A DNA stretch of 8,505 bases from an uncultured Collinsella sp. (lineage in GTDB: Bacteria; Actinomycetota; Coriobacteriia; Coriobacteriales; Coriobacteriaceae). This document shows, in pieces, positions 1-5,837 of the stretch. The first letter of the stretch is position 1, and each line of letters begins with the position of its first letter. Both the position numbers and the translations under genes were made by a program. The notes under the pieces were generated by a model, which was not told where the DNA came from, did not search any database, and saw only the letters and a list, made by a program, of their open reading frames with translations. Where the stretch lies: assembly GCA_937958315.1 (NCBI GenBank), contig CALFGH010000261.1, forward strand, positions 1-8,505, written 5' to 3'.

Positions 1-594
1 GCCCCAGGGGCTCGGCCAGCTGGGCTCGCCGGGCTTGGCGGCCTTCCACAGGGCAAAGTCGAGCGGGTCGTTCTTGTCCTCGTTCTCCTCGATGCGCGCG
101 CCCACCATAAGGTCGTCGATGTTGCGGCCCGAGACCTGGCCGTAGTTGGGATCGCTGCGCACGGCAAAGTACACGTCGCCGTTATCGGCTGCGTAAGCGT
201 GGCCCTGCTCGATAAGCGTCTTGATCATGGCGATCATGGGACCGATCTCTTTGGTGGCGCGGGGACGCACGTCGGGATCGAGCACGTTGGCGGCGCGCAT
301 GACGCCGATGAACTTGTCGGAGAACTCCGTCGCGACCTCAGCAGCCGTACGGCCTTGCTCGTTAGCGCGCTTGATGATCTTGTCATCGACATCGGTGAGG
401 TTCTGGGCGAACGTGACCTCGTAGCCGCTCGCGATGAGCCAGCGACGAATCACGTCAAAGCTGATGAACGTGCGGGCGTTGCCGATGTGAATGTTGTCGT
501 AGACCGTGGGGCCGCACACGTACATGCGGACCTTGCCGGACTCGATGGGCTGGAACTCTTCTTTTTTATGGGTAGCGCTGTTGTAGATACGCAT
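1..594 (-). CDS. cysS: Cysteinyl-tRNA synthetase, N-terminal 198 residues (runs off the window)
   Basis: Class I aminoacyl-tRNA synthetase that charges tRNA-Cys with cysteine in the cytoplasm. I translated the minus strand from the ATG at 592-594. Residues 21-42 carry the family signature KVRMYVCGPTVYDNIHIGNA, with the first zinc ligand Cys27 and the HIGH-type ATP-binding motif as HIGN (36-39). The stretch around 'NLTDVDDKII' and the 'DFALWKAAKPGEPSW' region near the window edge also match CysS. The KMSKS motif, the remaining zinc ligands and the anticodon-binding domain lie beyond position 1. A good ribosome binding site, AAGGAG, sits at 601-606, inside the end of ispF. The start is 3 nt after the ispF stop, so this is the fourth visible gene of the disA operon. 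The last visible residues read PSWPSPWG, where many homologues have PSWESPWG. The frame is open to the edge, so it is partial only because of the window. Confidence 0.94.
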   Translation of the reverse strand, partial: MRIYNSATHKKEEFQPIESGKVRMYVCGPTVYDNIHIGNARTFISFDVIRRWLIASGYEVTFAQNLTDVDDKIIKRANEQGRTAAEVATEFSDKFIGVMRAANVLDPDVRPRATKEIGPMIAMIKTLIEQGHAYAADNGDVYFAVRSDPNYGQVSGRNIDDLMVGARIEENEDKNDPLDFALWKAAKPGEPSWPSPWG

Positions 595-597
595 TCG

Positions 598-1092
598 TTA
601 CTCCTTAACAGTTTTCTGCAGCAGGCAGACGGCCCAAGCGCCGATCCCCTCGCCTTGGCCTTCCCAGCCGAGCTTTTCGGTCGTAGTGGCGGCGACGCCC
701 ACGTTTTCGACGTCAACGCCCAGGGCATGGGCAAGGTTGGCGCGCATGGCATCGCGGTGCGGGGTGATCTTGGGTTGCTGACAGGCAATGGTGCAATCGG
801 CATCGACAAACTCGAAGCCCAGCTCGCGCGCATAGTCCATCACGCGAGCGAGCAGCACCATCGAATCGGCACCCTCGTAGGCGGGGTCGGTATCGGGGAA
901 CAGCTTGCCGATGTCTCCCCCGCGGCAGGCGCCCAGAATGGCGTCGGCCAGCGCGTGCGCGAGCACATCGGCATCAGAGTGGCCCAGCAGGCCGCGCTCG
1001 TAGGGAATGTCAACCCCGCCGATGATACATCGACGCCCCTCCACCAGACGGTGAACGTCGTAGCCATGGCCAATGCGCAGGTTACTGAACAT
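598..1092 (-). CDS. ispF: 2-C-methyl-D-erythritol 2,4-cyclodiphosphate synthase
   Basis: Fifth enzyme of the non-mevalonate (MEP) isoprenoid pathway. It cyclises CDP-methylerythritol 2-phosphate to methylerythritol cyclodiphosphate, releasing CMP, and family members work as homotrimers with a zinc at each site. The 164-residue product is normal length. Visible motifs: IGHGYDVH near the N-terminus, giving metal ligands Asp12 and His14; GHSDADVLAH, giving ligand His46; GDIGKLFPDTDP (59-70); and the C-terminal ATTTEKLGWEGQGEGI nucleotide-binding segment. The ATG at 1090-1092 places these motifs correctly and overlaps the end of ispD by 11 nt, so translation is probably coupled. It is followed after 3 nt by cysS. 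Substrate comes from IspD via IspE, which is not in this window. Nothing looks damaged. Confidence 0.97.
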   Translation of the reverse strand: MFSNLRIGHGYDVHRLVEGRRCIIGGVDIPYERGLLGHSDADVLAHALADAILGACRGGDIGKLFPDTDPAYEGADSMVLLARVMDYARELGFEFVDADCTIACQQPKITPHRDAMRANLAHALGVDVENVGVAATTTEKLGWEGQGEGIGAWAVCLLQKTVKE

Positions 1093-1810
1093 GGGGAAGG
1101 TCCTCTCCCTCGGCCATGCGGCCGAGCAGAATCGCGGTTACGGGACGCAGGTCCTCGGGCACCGTCACCTTAAGGTTGTCGCGCGGACTCTGGACGCAGC
1201 GAACGCGTCCTCCCATGCGCTCGACCAGCGAAGAATCGTCGGTCCCGATAAAACCCTCGGCGATAGCTGCGGTGTGGGCGCGCTTCATGGCGTCGACGCT
1301 AAAGATTTGCGGTGTCTGTGCGGTCCAATAGAGCTCGCGCGGCGGCGTCTCAACGATGTTGTCGCCGTCGACGATCTTGAGCGTGTCGATCGCGGGCTGG
1401 CCGCACACGACACCGTCGAGCGAGCGATCGCCCACGAGCACGTCGATAGCGTGATCGATGGCCTCGGTCGTAATGAGCGGACGAGCGCCGTCGTGAATGG
1501 CGACGTATTCAAAGCCCGCCGGAACCGCATGCACGCCGGCACGGGTGGAATCCTGGCGGGTATCGCCGGCATCGGCAAAACTGATGGGCGTGTCATAGTC
1601 AAACGGGTCGATGGCCAGGCGGCGCATCTCAGCACGACGCTCGGCAGGGCAAACCACGACGATGTGGCCGACCTTATCGCTACGGTCAAATGCGCGGATG
1701 GACCAGCTCATAAGCGGACGACCCGCTACATTGACGAGCTGCTTGCCACCGGGGTTACCAAAGCGCTGGCCGCTGCCACCGGCAACGACCACGGCGCATA
1801 CGGGCGCCAT
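1082..1810 (-). CDS. ispD: 2-C-methyl-D-erythritol 4-phosphate cytidylyltransferase
   Basis: Third enzyme of the MEP pathway. It joins CTP and methylerythritol 4-phosphate to make CDP-methylerythritol and pyrophosphate. The 242-residue product has a complete Rossmann-like cytidylyltransferase fold signature: the nucleotide loop GGSGQRFGNPGGKQ (11-24, with Arg16 and Lys23), VAIHDGARPL (103-112, Asp107 as Mg/CTP ligand), Arg158 just before YWTAQTPQIF (161-170), TDDSSLVE (190-197), and DNLKVTVPEDL with Lys214. These match the known catalytic residues of the E. coli enzyme by position. The ATG at 1808-1810 shares one base with the disA stop (TAATG), which implies translational coupling. IspD and IspF are separate proteins here, not the fused IspDF seen in some proteobacteria. 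It belongs to the disA-ispD-ispF-cysS operon. Confidence 0.96.
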   Translation of the reverse strand: MAPVCAVVVAGGSGQRFGNPGGKQLVNVAGRPLMSWSIRAFDRSDKVGHIVVVCPAERRAEMRRLAIDPFDYDTPISFADAGDTRQDSTRAGVHAVPAGFEYVAIHDGARPLITTEAIDHAIDVLVGDRSLDGVVCGQPAIDTLKIVDGDNIVETPPRELYWTAQTPQIFSVDAMKRAHTAAIAEGFIGTDDSSLVERMGGRVRCVQSPRDNLKVTVPEDLRPVTAILLGRMAEGEDLPHVQ

Positions 1811-2877
1811 TATGCGTTCCCCTGTTTGGTGCCCTTCATGCGGTACAGGGAGTCCGCAAGAATGGCAGGGTTGTTAACGCCAAAGTCGCCCAGGCGCTCC
1901 GGATCCTCGCTGATGTCGTCCATGAGTTCCTGCAGCGAGCCGTACTCGTCGACAATCTTCTCGGCCACGCCGTCGCGCACGACGGACACGCGCGAAAGCG
2001 TGCGCAGGCCCAGCGGCGTCATGACGGAGTCCTCATCCAGGTCGTCATAACCCAGAACCGCCGCCACATGCTGTGGGTCGGACAGGTCCTTAGGCGTCAT
2101 GCGGCTAAGCTCGGCGCGAATCTTCTCGGCATTGGCCTCGGAGGAGTCGCTCGCGTAGTCGCGGATCATCAGGTCATACTCGGTATCCATACTGGAGCCG
2201 GCGAGCTGCTCGAGCTGCATCTGCACGAGCTTGCCCTGGTTGCCCAGCTTGACGATGCAATCCTTAAGCTCAGTCTTTGCCTGCTGCATGATCTCGAAAC
2301 TCGAGAAAATACCGGTAATGTCGGCGAGCGTAACGTAGTCGTCGAGCTCAAGGGCCGTCAGGCGCAGCAGGGAGCGATCAAGCGACTGACGGGTGGTCTG
2401 GAGCGTGGCGACGAGCTGGTTGACCGAGCTCATGATGGTGGTGACGGGCTGGATCTCGTAGCTCTTGCCGTGAACGTACACGTTAACGACGGCACGACGG
2501 GCCGAGACCGAGATCACGATGGCATCGGTGAGCACCGACATGCGAGCGGCGGTGCGGTGACGCATGCCCGTCTCGCTCGTGGCAAGCGAGGGATCGGGAT
2601 TGAGGTGGAAGTTGGCGCGCAGGATCTGGGTGAGGTCGCCGTCGATGACGATGGCACCGTCCATCTTGGAGAGCTCGAACAGACGGTTCGAGGTGAACGA
2701 AATGTTGAGCGGGAAGCCGTCGTTGCCGGCGGCGAGCACGTTTTCGGTGTCGCCGACGCAGATAAGGGCGCCCAGGTGACCGGCGATGATCATGTCGAGG
2801 GCGGTGCGGATCGGCTGACCAGGTGCCGTCAGGCGGATGGCCTGTTCCATACGCTTTTGCAGCTCGTTCTTATCCAA
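1810..2877 (-). CDS. disA: DNA integrity scanning protein DisA, diadenylate cyclase
   Basis: Makes the second messenger c-di-AMP from two ATP. In studied bacteria the octamer scans DNA and stops synthesis at branched structures. Its 355 residues match the usual length of about 357. The N-terminal DAC domain (about 10-145) has both active-site motifs intact: DGA at 73-75 and GMRHRTA at 104-110. A helical linker (about 150-280) follows, then a C-terminal helix-hairpin-helix region (about 285-345). That region is unusual: the hairpin reads LGDFGVNNPAI (329-339) rather than a clear GxG-type turn. The start is TTG (2875-2877), behind a GGGAG at 2886-2890. The frame upstream has no ATG or GTG before a stop, so TTG is the only sensible start. 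It is the first visible gene of the operon, and radA, a common neighbour, is absent on the upstream side. Confidence 0.96.
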   Translation of the reverse strand: MDKNELQKRMEQAIRLTAPGQPIRTALDMIIAGHLGALICVGDTENVLAAGNDGFPLNISFTSNRLFELSKMDGAIVIDGDLTQILRANFHLNPDPSLATSETGMRHRTAARMSVLTDAIVISVSARRAVVNVYVHGKSYEIQPVTTIMSSVNQLVATLQTTRQSLDRSLLRLTALELDDYVTLADITGIFSSFEIMQQAKTELKDCIVKLGNQGKLVQMQLEQLAGSSMDTEYDLMIRDYASDSSEANAEKIRAELSRMTPKDLSDPQHVAAVLGYDDLDEDSVMTPLGLRTLSRVSVVRDGVAEKIVDEYGSLQELMDDISEDPERLGDFGVNNPAILADSLYRMKGTKQGNA

Positions 2878-2986
2878 GGCATCGCTCCCATCGTATACGC
2901 TCCATAAACGCTAAATAGTTTCTCACGGTTTGTCCCCGCGACGCTTGCGAAATCCGATGCTTACAGAATGAGCGAACACGGCCGAG

Positions 2987-3005
2987 AGCCCAACCCAAAT
3001 GGGCT
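2987..3005. repeat. Short inverted repeat upstream of the mntP promoter
   Basis: AGCCCA (2987-2992) and TGGGCT (3000-3005) form a perfect 6-bp dyad with a 7-nt spacer. It covers the place where the -35 element of the riboswitch promoter would lie. It could be an operator, but no regulator is identifiable and a 6-bp dyad can arise by chance. It lacks a U-tract, so it is not a terminator. Confidence 0.35.
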
Positions 3006-3012
3006 GCTTATG

Positions 3013-3021
3013 TGGTAGTAT
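3013..3021 (+). promoter_or_regulatory. Probable extended -10 promoter for the mntP leader RNA
   Basis: TGGTAGTAT fits the extended -10 pattern TGnTAnnaT, with the hexamer TAGTAT at 3016-3021. The expected start, about 7 nt downstream, would begin the transcript shortly before the first riboswitch helix at 3036, which is the right geometry. No recognisable -35 is present 17 bp upstream, as is common for extended -10 promoters. Confidence 0.5.
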
Positions 3022-3035
3022 CGGGATTCATATGA

Positions 3036-3133
3036 ATGAGGGAGTAGTCGCGTGGCCGGGTTCGCCTCCGGTGGCGCGGCAAGTCAACATACTGGCCGAA
3101 ACGGTCTGGCTTGCCTTAATGAACGAGACTCGT
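3036..3133 (+). ncRNA. yybP-ykoY manganese riboswitch aptamer
   Basis: Senses Mn2+ and controls the downstream manganese exporter. The conserved first-loop sequence GGGAGTAG is at 3040-3047. It is followed by a GC-rich hairpin arm (about 3049-3078, with CCGG at 3056-3059 pairing CCGG at 3068-3071). A second arm is closed by GGCAAG (3078-3083) with CTTGCC (3110-3115) and carries the conserved TCAACAT metal-site loop (3084-3090). The 3' side ends in the typical GAACGAGA (3121-3128). The closing helix pairs AATGAG (3035-3040) with CTCGT (3129-3133), including one G-U pair. Those 3' bases are also the 5' arm of the terminator, so Mn2+ binding should stabilise the aptamer and permit read-through (an ON switch). 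The class is well established upstream of mntP genes, and the identification rests on both motif and context. Confidence 0.93.
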
Positions 3134-3170
3134 GGTTGTGCGCGCAGCGCGTACGCCACGGGTCTTTTTT
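3126..3170 (+). terminator. Intrinsic terminator, expression platform of the Mn riboswitch
   Basis: AGACTCGTGG (3126-3135) pairs fully with CCACGGGTCT (3156-3165), with one G-U. An inner GC helix follows (GTGCGCG 3138-3144 with CGCGTAC 3148-3154), and the hairpin ends in a run of T to 3170. The outer arm uses the 3' strand of the aptamer's closing helix, so the terminator and the ligand-bound aptamer are mutually exclusive. Without Mn2+ this hairpin should stop transcription before mntP. Confidence 0.9.
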
Positions 3171-3192
3171 GTTATTCCCCCAAGAGGTACAC

Positions 3193-3206
3193 GCGGGCCC
3201 GCCCGC
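3193..3206 (+). other. GC hairpin just upstream of the mntP ribosome binding site
   Basis: GCGGGC (3193-3198) faces GCCCGC (3201-3206), or as five pairs with a CCCG loop. It ends a few bases before the AGGGAG ribosome binding site at 3211-3216. It may stabilise the read-through mRNA or hold the site open. Any regulatory role is a guess. Confidence 0.35.
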
Positions 3207-3223
3207 AGAGAGGGAGCCAGACT

Positions 3224-3808
3224 ATGGGACTCGCAGAGCTCGTGTTGCTCGCCGTTGGCCTTTCGATGGACGCCTTTGCCGTTTCCATCTGCAAGGGCCT
3301 TGGCATGAAAAAGATCAACCTTAAGGTCGCCGTAGTGCTCGGCCTGTTCTTTGGCGGCTTTCAGGCCGGCATGCCCGTAATCGGATGGGCGCTCGGCAGT
3401 CAATTCATGGGCATCATCGGACCCATCGACCACTGGATTGCCTTTATCCTTTTGGCCTTTATTGGCGGCAAGATGCTGTGGGAAGCCTTTACCGAAGACG
3501 AGAATGAGGACGAAGGCGACGGCAAGGATGCCGAAAAGATTGACCTGGTCGAGTACCTGATTCTCGCCATTGCCACCTCGATTGACGCCCTGGCCGTAGG
3601 CATCTCGTTTGCGGCGCTCTCGGTCGATATCGTTCCCGCTGTATCGCTTATCGGCGTCACAACGTTTATCTTCTCCGTCGCCGGCGTAGCGATCGGCCAC
3701 ACCTTTGGCGCGCGCTACGAAAAGCCCGCCACCATCGTGGGCGGCGTCGTACTCGTCCTCATCGGGCTTAAGATCTTACTTGAGCATCTGGGGATCCTCA
3801 CGATATAA
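3224..3808 (+). CDS. mntP: Manganese efflux pump MntP
   Basis: Inner-membrane exporter that protects the cell from excess Mn2+. The 194-residue protein is of normal length and has six predicted membrane segments (about 2-24, 35-58, 68-88, 108-130, 137-160 and 170-190). It shows the family's internal duplication: LSMDAFAVSICKG (13-25) and TSIDALAVGISFA (118-130). Asp16 and Asp121 in these repeats correspond to the transport-critical aspartates of the family. A strongly acidic loop (EDENEDEGDG, 91-100) joins the two halves on the cytoplasmic side. The ATG at 3224 follows AGGGAG at 3211-3216. The open frame extends upstream to 2999, but that part is riboswitch and terminator, so the internal ATG is the start. 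It is a single-gene unit controlled by the manganese riboswitch, which fits its function. Confidence 0.97.
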   Translation: MGLAELVLLAVGLSMDAFAVSICKGLGMKKINLKVAVVLGLFFGGFQAGMPVIGWALGSQFMGIIGPIDHWIAFILLAFIGGKMLWEAFTEDENEDEGDGKDAEKIDLVEYLILAIATSIDALAVGISFAALSVDIVPAVSLIGVTTFIFSVAGVAIGHTFGARYEKPATIVGGVVLVLIGLKILLEHLGILTI

Positions 3809-3931
3809 AAAACGCCTCTCATAAGCCAACGTCAATGTAGGGGTCTCATGCAGAGTTTTGCATAATGCCTATTCGTGCAGACTTTTGCATGTCATACTAA
3901 TATGCAAAAGTCTGCACGTTAGGAGATCGCC
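3809..3931 (+). promoter_or_regulatory. hipBA control region
   Basis: This 123-base gap between mntP and hipB holds no gene. Its right half carries the three-copy operator array and the hipBA promoter. A -10-like CATACT (3893-3898) or TAATAT (3898-3903) falls in the spacer between the two arms of the inverted repeat, so repressor bound to the arms would cover RNA polymerase's site. No clear -35 is visible. The left part (3809-3848) has an A-run but no convincing terminator hairpin for mntP. Confidence 0.6.
3849..3918. repeat. HipB-type operator array: perfect 17-bp inverted repeat plus a third half-site
   Basis: CGTGCAGACTTTTGCAT (3874-3890) and ATGCAAAAGTCTGCACG (3902-3918) are perfect reverse complements, 17 bp each, separated by 11 nt. 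A third copy, TGCAGAGTTTTGCAT (3849-3863), matches 14 of 15 bases of the left arm in the same orientation, 27 bp upstream. The right arm ends 2 bp before the ribosome binding site (AGGAG, 3921-3925) of hipB. The arrangement is what one expects of an autoregulated antitoxin promoter. The HipB assignment is inferred from position. Transcribed, the two arms could also form a long hairpin. Confidence 0.82.
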
Positions 3932-4402
3932 GTGGATACCCTTCCCATCACCACACCGCGCCAAGCTGGCATCTACGTGCGCCAGGCACGCGAGGCACAG
4001 GGAATCACCCGTGCGGCGCTCGCTAAAAAAGCCGGTGTTTCGGAGCGCCTGCTCGCATCGCTCGAGCTAGGAGATGCCACCGGCATTCGACTCGACAAGC
4101 TATTGGCAATCTTCAATGCTCTCGGACTGGCGCTCGCCGCTCAAGGGGATATAGGCGAAACGAAAAATGAGCAATCAGCCAACGTTCCGCGTGCCGATTT
4201 GCAACCTCACAGTACCCCCAGACGCCATCGCGCTCAACGTCCCTCTCATAGCTACCGTTGCTGCGCCGCCATTCCGGTTCTTGCAGACGCCCCCTTTACG
4301 TCTGAACTCTACGACAAAGCCTTCGCAGATTTCGCCATGTCCAATCTCGGAGTCTCGATTGCCGCAAACGCATCTGTCCAACCAAAGCCTGACGGGAAAT
4401 AG
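3932..4402 (+). CDS. hipB: HipB-like helix-turn-helix antitoxin/repressor
   Basis: Probable antitoxin that represses its own operon and neutralises HipA. Residues 10-70 form an XRE-family HTH domain: QAGIYVRQAREAQGITRAAL, then AKKAGVSERLLASLELGD, then a LDKLLAIFNALGLAL helix. These match HipB proteins well. At 156 residues it is much longer than E. coli HipB (88). The extra tail (72-156) has a Pro/Ser-rich linker and a final segment, FTSELYDKAFADFAMSNLG (122-140), that looks like a conserved short helix. Between them, residues 97-113 are odd (5 Arg, 2 His, 2 Cys in 17) and look like translation in the wrong frame. The start is GTG (3932-3934), 6 nt after AGGAG (3921-3925). The stop is 3 nt before hipA. 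Codon use is more AT-tolerant than in the disA operon. Confidence 0.86.
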   Translation: MDTLPITTPRQAGIYVRQAREAQGITRAALAKKAGVSERLLASLELGDATGIRLDKLLAIFNALGLALAAQGDIGETKNEQSANVPRADLQPHSTPRRHRAQRPSHSYRCCAAIPVLADAPFTSELYDKAFADFAMSNLGVSIAANASVQPKPDGK

Positions 4403-4405
4403 CCA

Positions 4406-5710
4406 ATGGCCAGAACATCACTTCGGACCATTATTTGCGGCGTACCTGCGGGAACGCTCACGCAAGATGAGAACGGTCTTATCAGCTTTACCTACGATCA
4501 TGACTATGACGGGCCAGCCCTATCGACCAACATACCCGTATCGAATCGCACATACGGACAACAGGTCATGAATCCGTACCTGTTTGGCCTTCTACCCGAC
4601 AGCGAGGATCAGCGAAAAGCGATTGCTGCCGAATTCGACGTTAGACCCAACAATGCCGTTGCGCTACTCAGCCATATCGGACTTGACTGTCCGGGTGGAG
4701 TGCAGTTTTGTGCCGAAGAAGACGTCAACGCCGTCCTGCATCGCACCAGCGAATACCGCCCTATAGGCGATCACGAGATTGCGCTGCGTCTCAAGTCGAT
4801 CAGAGATGACCGCGATGCATCGTGGATGGGTCTAGATGAAAGTTGGTCACTTGGAGGCAACCAGGGCAAGTTCGCACTCGCACTCATAGACGGTCGCTGG
4901 TGCGAATGTGTGGGCTCCTCGCCCACGACGCATATTTTCAAAAATGGCGTTATCGGATTTAAACTCGAGGCTCTCAATGAGTTTGTCTGCATGAAAAGCG
5001 CCCAGCGCGCCGGTATCGCAACGGCAAACGTCGAATATCGTATGTTTAAGGACGAACCTGCCCTCATTGTTGAGCGCTATGACCGCATGAAAGTCGAAGA
5101 CGGAACGATCAGGCGTCTACATCAAGAAGACCTCTGCCAGGCACTTGGGGTGATGCCCGCCCAAAAGTACACGGCAGACGGCGGCCCGACCACCCGCGAC
5201 ATTCAAGAGCTCCTCATAAATACGAGCCACCATCAACTTAACCTGTATCTGTTTACGCAAATACTGTTCTTCAACGCCATTATCGGCGCACCGGATGCGC
5301 ATGCGAAAAACTATTCCCTGCTCCTTGGAAACGACGGCGCAGCCATGATGGCTCGAATGTACGATGTCGCATCGGGTTTGGCATATGAGCGCATGCGCCG
5401 CCGAGCGCGCCTTGCCATGAGCGTTGGCGGCGAAAACCGTGTGGGACGCATCGGTCCAGGCGCTATCCGCCGATACCACGGTATGGGCGACCCCGCGCTG
5501 GAGGCGGCGCTTACCGATGCCGGGCTATCCGAGAAGTTTTGCTTTGCGGCCATGATGGACCTCGCCTACGAGGTACCCATTTGCATGGAAGAGGTCATGG
5601 ACGAATATGCCGACCTGCCCGGCATGGCGGACCTGCGCGAGCATATGCTCGGCCCCGTCCGCGAAAACTGCCAGCGCACCATCGACCTCATCAAGGCGGA
5701 TATGGGCTAG
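4406..5710 (+). CDS. hipA: HipA-type serine/threonine kinase toxin
   Basis: Toxin of a type II toxin-antitoxin pair. In E. coli, HipA phosphorylates glutamyl-tRNA synthetase, stops translation and promotes persistence; the target here is unknown. The 434-residue length matches the family (about 440). The N-terminal subdomain contains YLFGLLPDSEDQR (58-70) and LLSHIGLDCPGGVQF (87-101). The kinase core shows the Gly-rich loop SLGGNQGKFAL (148-158), where Ser148 corresponds to the autophosphorylated serine of E. coli HipA. THIFK (175-179), IVERYDR (221-227) and the catalytic GAPDAHAKN (294-302, Asp297) follow, then the metal-binding MYD with Asp320. All key residues are present, so the kinase should be active. 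It starts 3 nt after hipB with no strong ribosome binding site of its own, suggesting coupling that keeps antitoxin in excess. Mixed third codon positions hint at acquisition by transfer. Confidence 0.94.
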   Translation: MARTSLRTIICGVPAGTLTQDENGLISFTYDHDYDGPALSTNIPVSNRTYGQQVMNPYLFGLLPDSEDQRKAIAAEFDVRPNNAVALLSHIGLDCPGGVQFCAEEDVNAVLHRTSEYRPIGDHEIALRLKSIRDDRDASWMGLDESWSLGGNQGKFALALIDGRWCECVGSSPTTHIFKNGVIGFKLEALNEFVCMKSAQRAGIATANVEYRMFKDEPALIVERYDRMKVEDGTIRRLHQEDLCQALGVMPAQKYTADGGPTTRDIQELLINTSHHQLNLYLFTQILFFNAIIGAPDAHAKNYSLLLGNDGAAMMARMYDVASGLAYERMRRRARLAMSVGGENRVGRIGPGAIRRYHGMGDPALEAALTDAGLSEKFCFAAMMDLAYEVPICMEEVMDEYADLPGMADLREHMLGPVRENCQRTIDLIKADMG

Positions 5711-5741
5711 ACGCCAATCAATTTCCCATTTCTTAAAAGAA

Positions 5742-5782
5742 GAGAGGGGGCACCCGTCGCAAAAGCTCAGATGCCCCCTCTC
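5742..5782. terminator. Terminator between convergent hipA and pepD
   Basis: GAGAGGGGGCA (5742-5752) and TGCCCCCTCTC (5772-5782) form a perfect 11-bp stem with a 19-nt loop. It lies 31 nt after the hipA stop and about 55 nt after the pepD stop. The T-tract is clearer in the pepD direction (TCTTTTAAG on the minus strand just beyond the stem) and poor in the hipA direction. It probably serves both genes. Confidence 0.82.
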
Positions 5783-5837
5783 ATAATGTCATTTGCAATC
5801 CGCTAGCACGTGGCTCGGACTGCTGCTAGCGCAACCT

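Larger units (their letters stand above)
2878..3223. other. Divergent intergenic region between disA and mntP
   Basis: This 346-base stretch separates the minus-strand disA operon from plus-strand mntP and holds no gene. The mntP side is almost fully explained: an extended -10 promoter (3013-3021), a manganese riboswitch (3036-3133), its terminator (3126-3170), a small GC hairpin (3193-3206) and the mntP ribosome binding site. The disA side (2878-2985) must hold that operon's promoter, but I found only weak -10-like boxes on the minus strand (TATTTA at 2912-2917, TATACG at 2892-2897), neither with a convincing -35. Confidence 0.8.

Noticed and set aside
199..1173. A 324-codon plus-strand frame over cysS and ispF
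   Set aside because: Shadow frame opposite two clearly identified genes, with no domain signature.
1073..2907. Long plus-strand open frames over ispD and disA (1073-2050 and 2068-2907)
   Set aside because: Antisense frames produced by GC-rich codon use. The minus-strand genes are unambiguous by motif.
2999..3223. An upstream extension of mntP starting at 2999
   Set aside because: This segment is the riboswitch and terminator. The internal ATG at 3224 has its own ribosome binding site and gives the normal MntP length and first membrane segment.
3116..3700. A 194-codon minus-strand frame across mntP
   Set aside because: Antisense to a gene with clear duplicated MntP motifs, and it would read through the riboswitch region.
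3849..3918. The repeated half-sites as a small CRISPR-like array
   Set aside because: The copies are in mixed orientation with unequal spacing, only three in number, and sit at a promoter. An operator explains them better.
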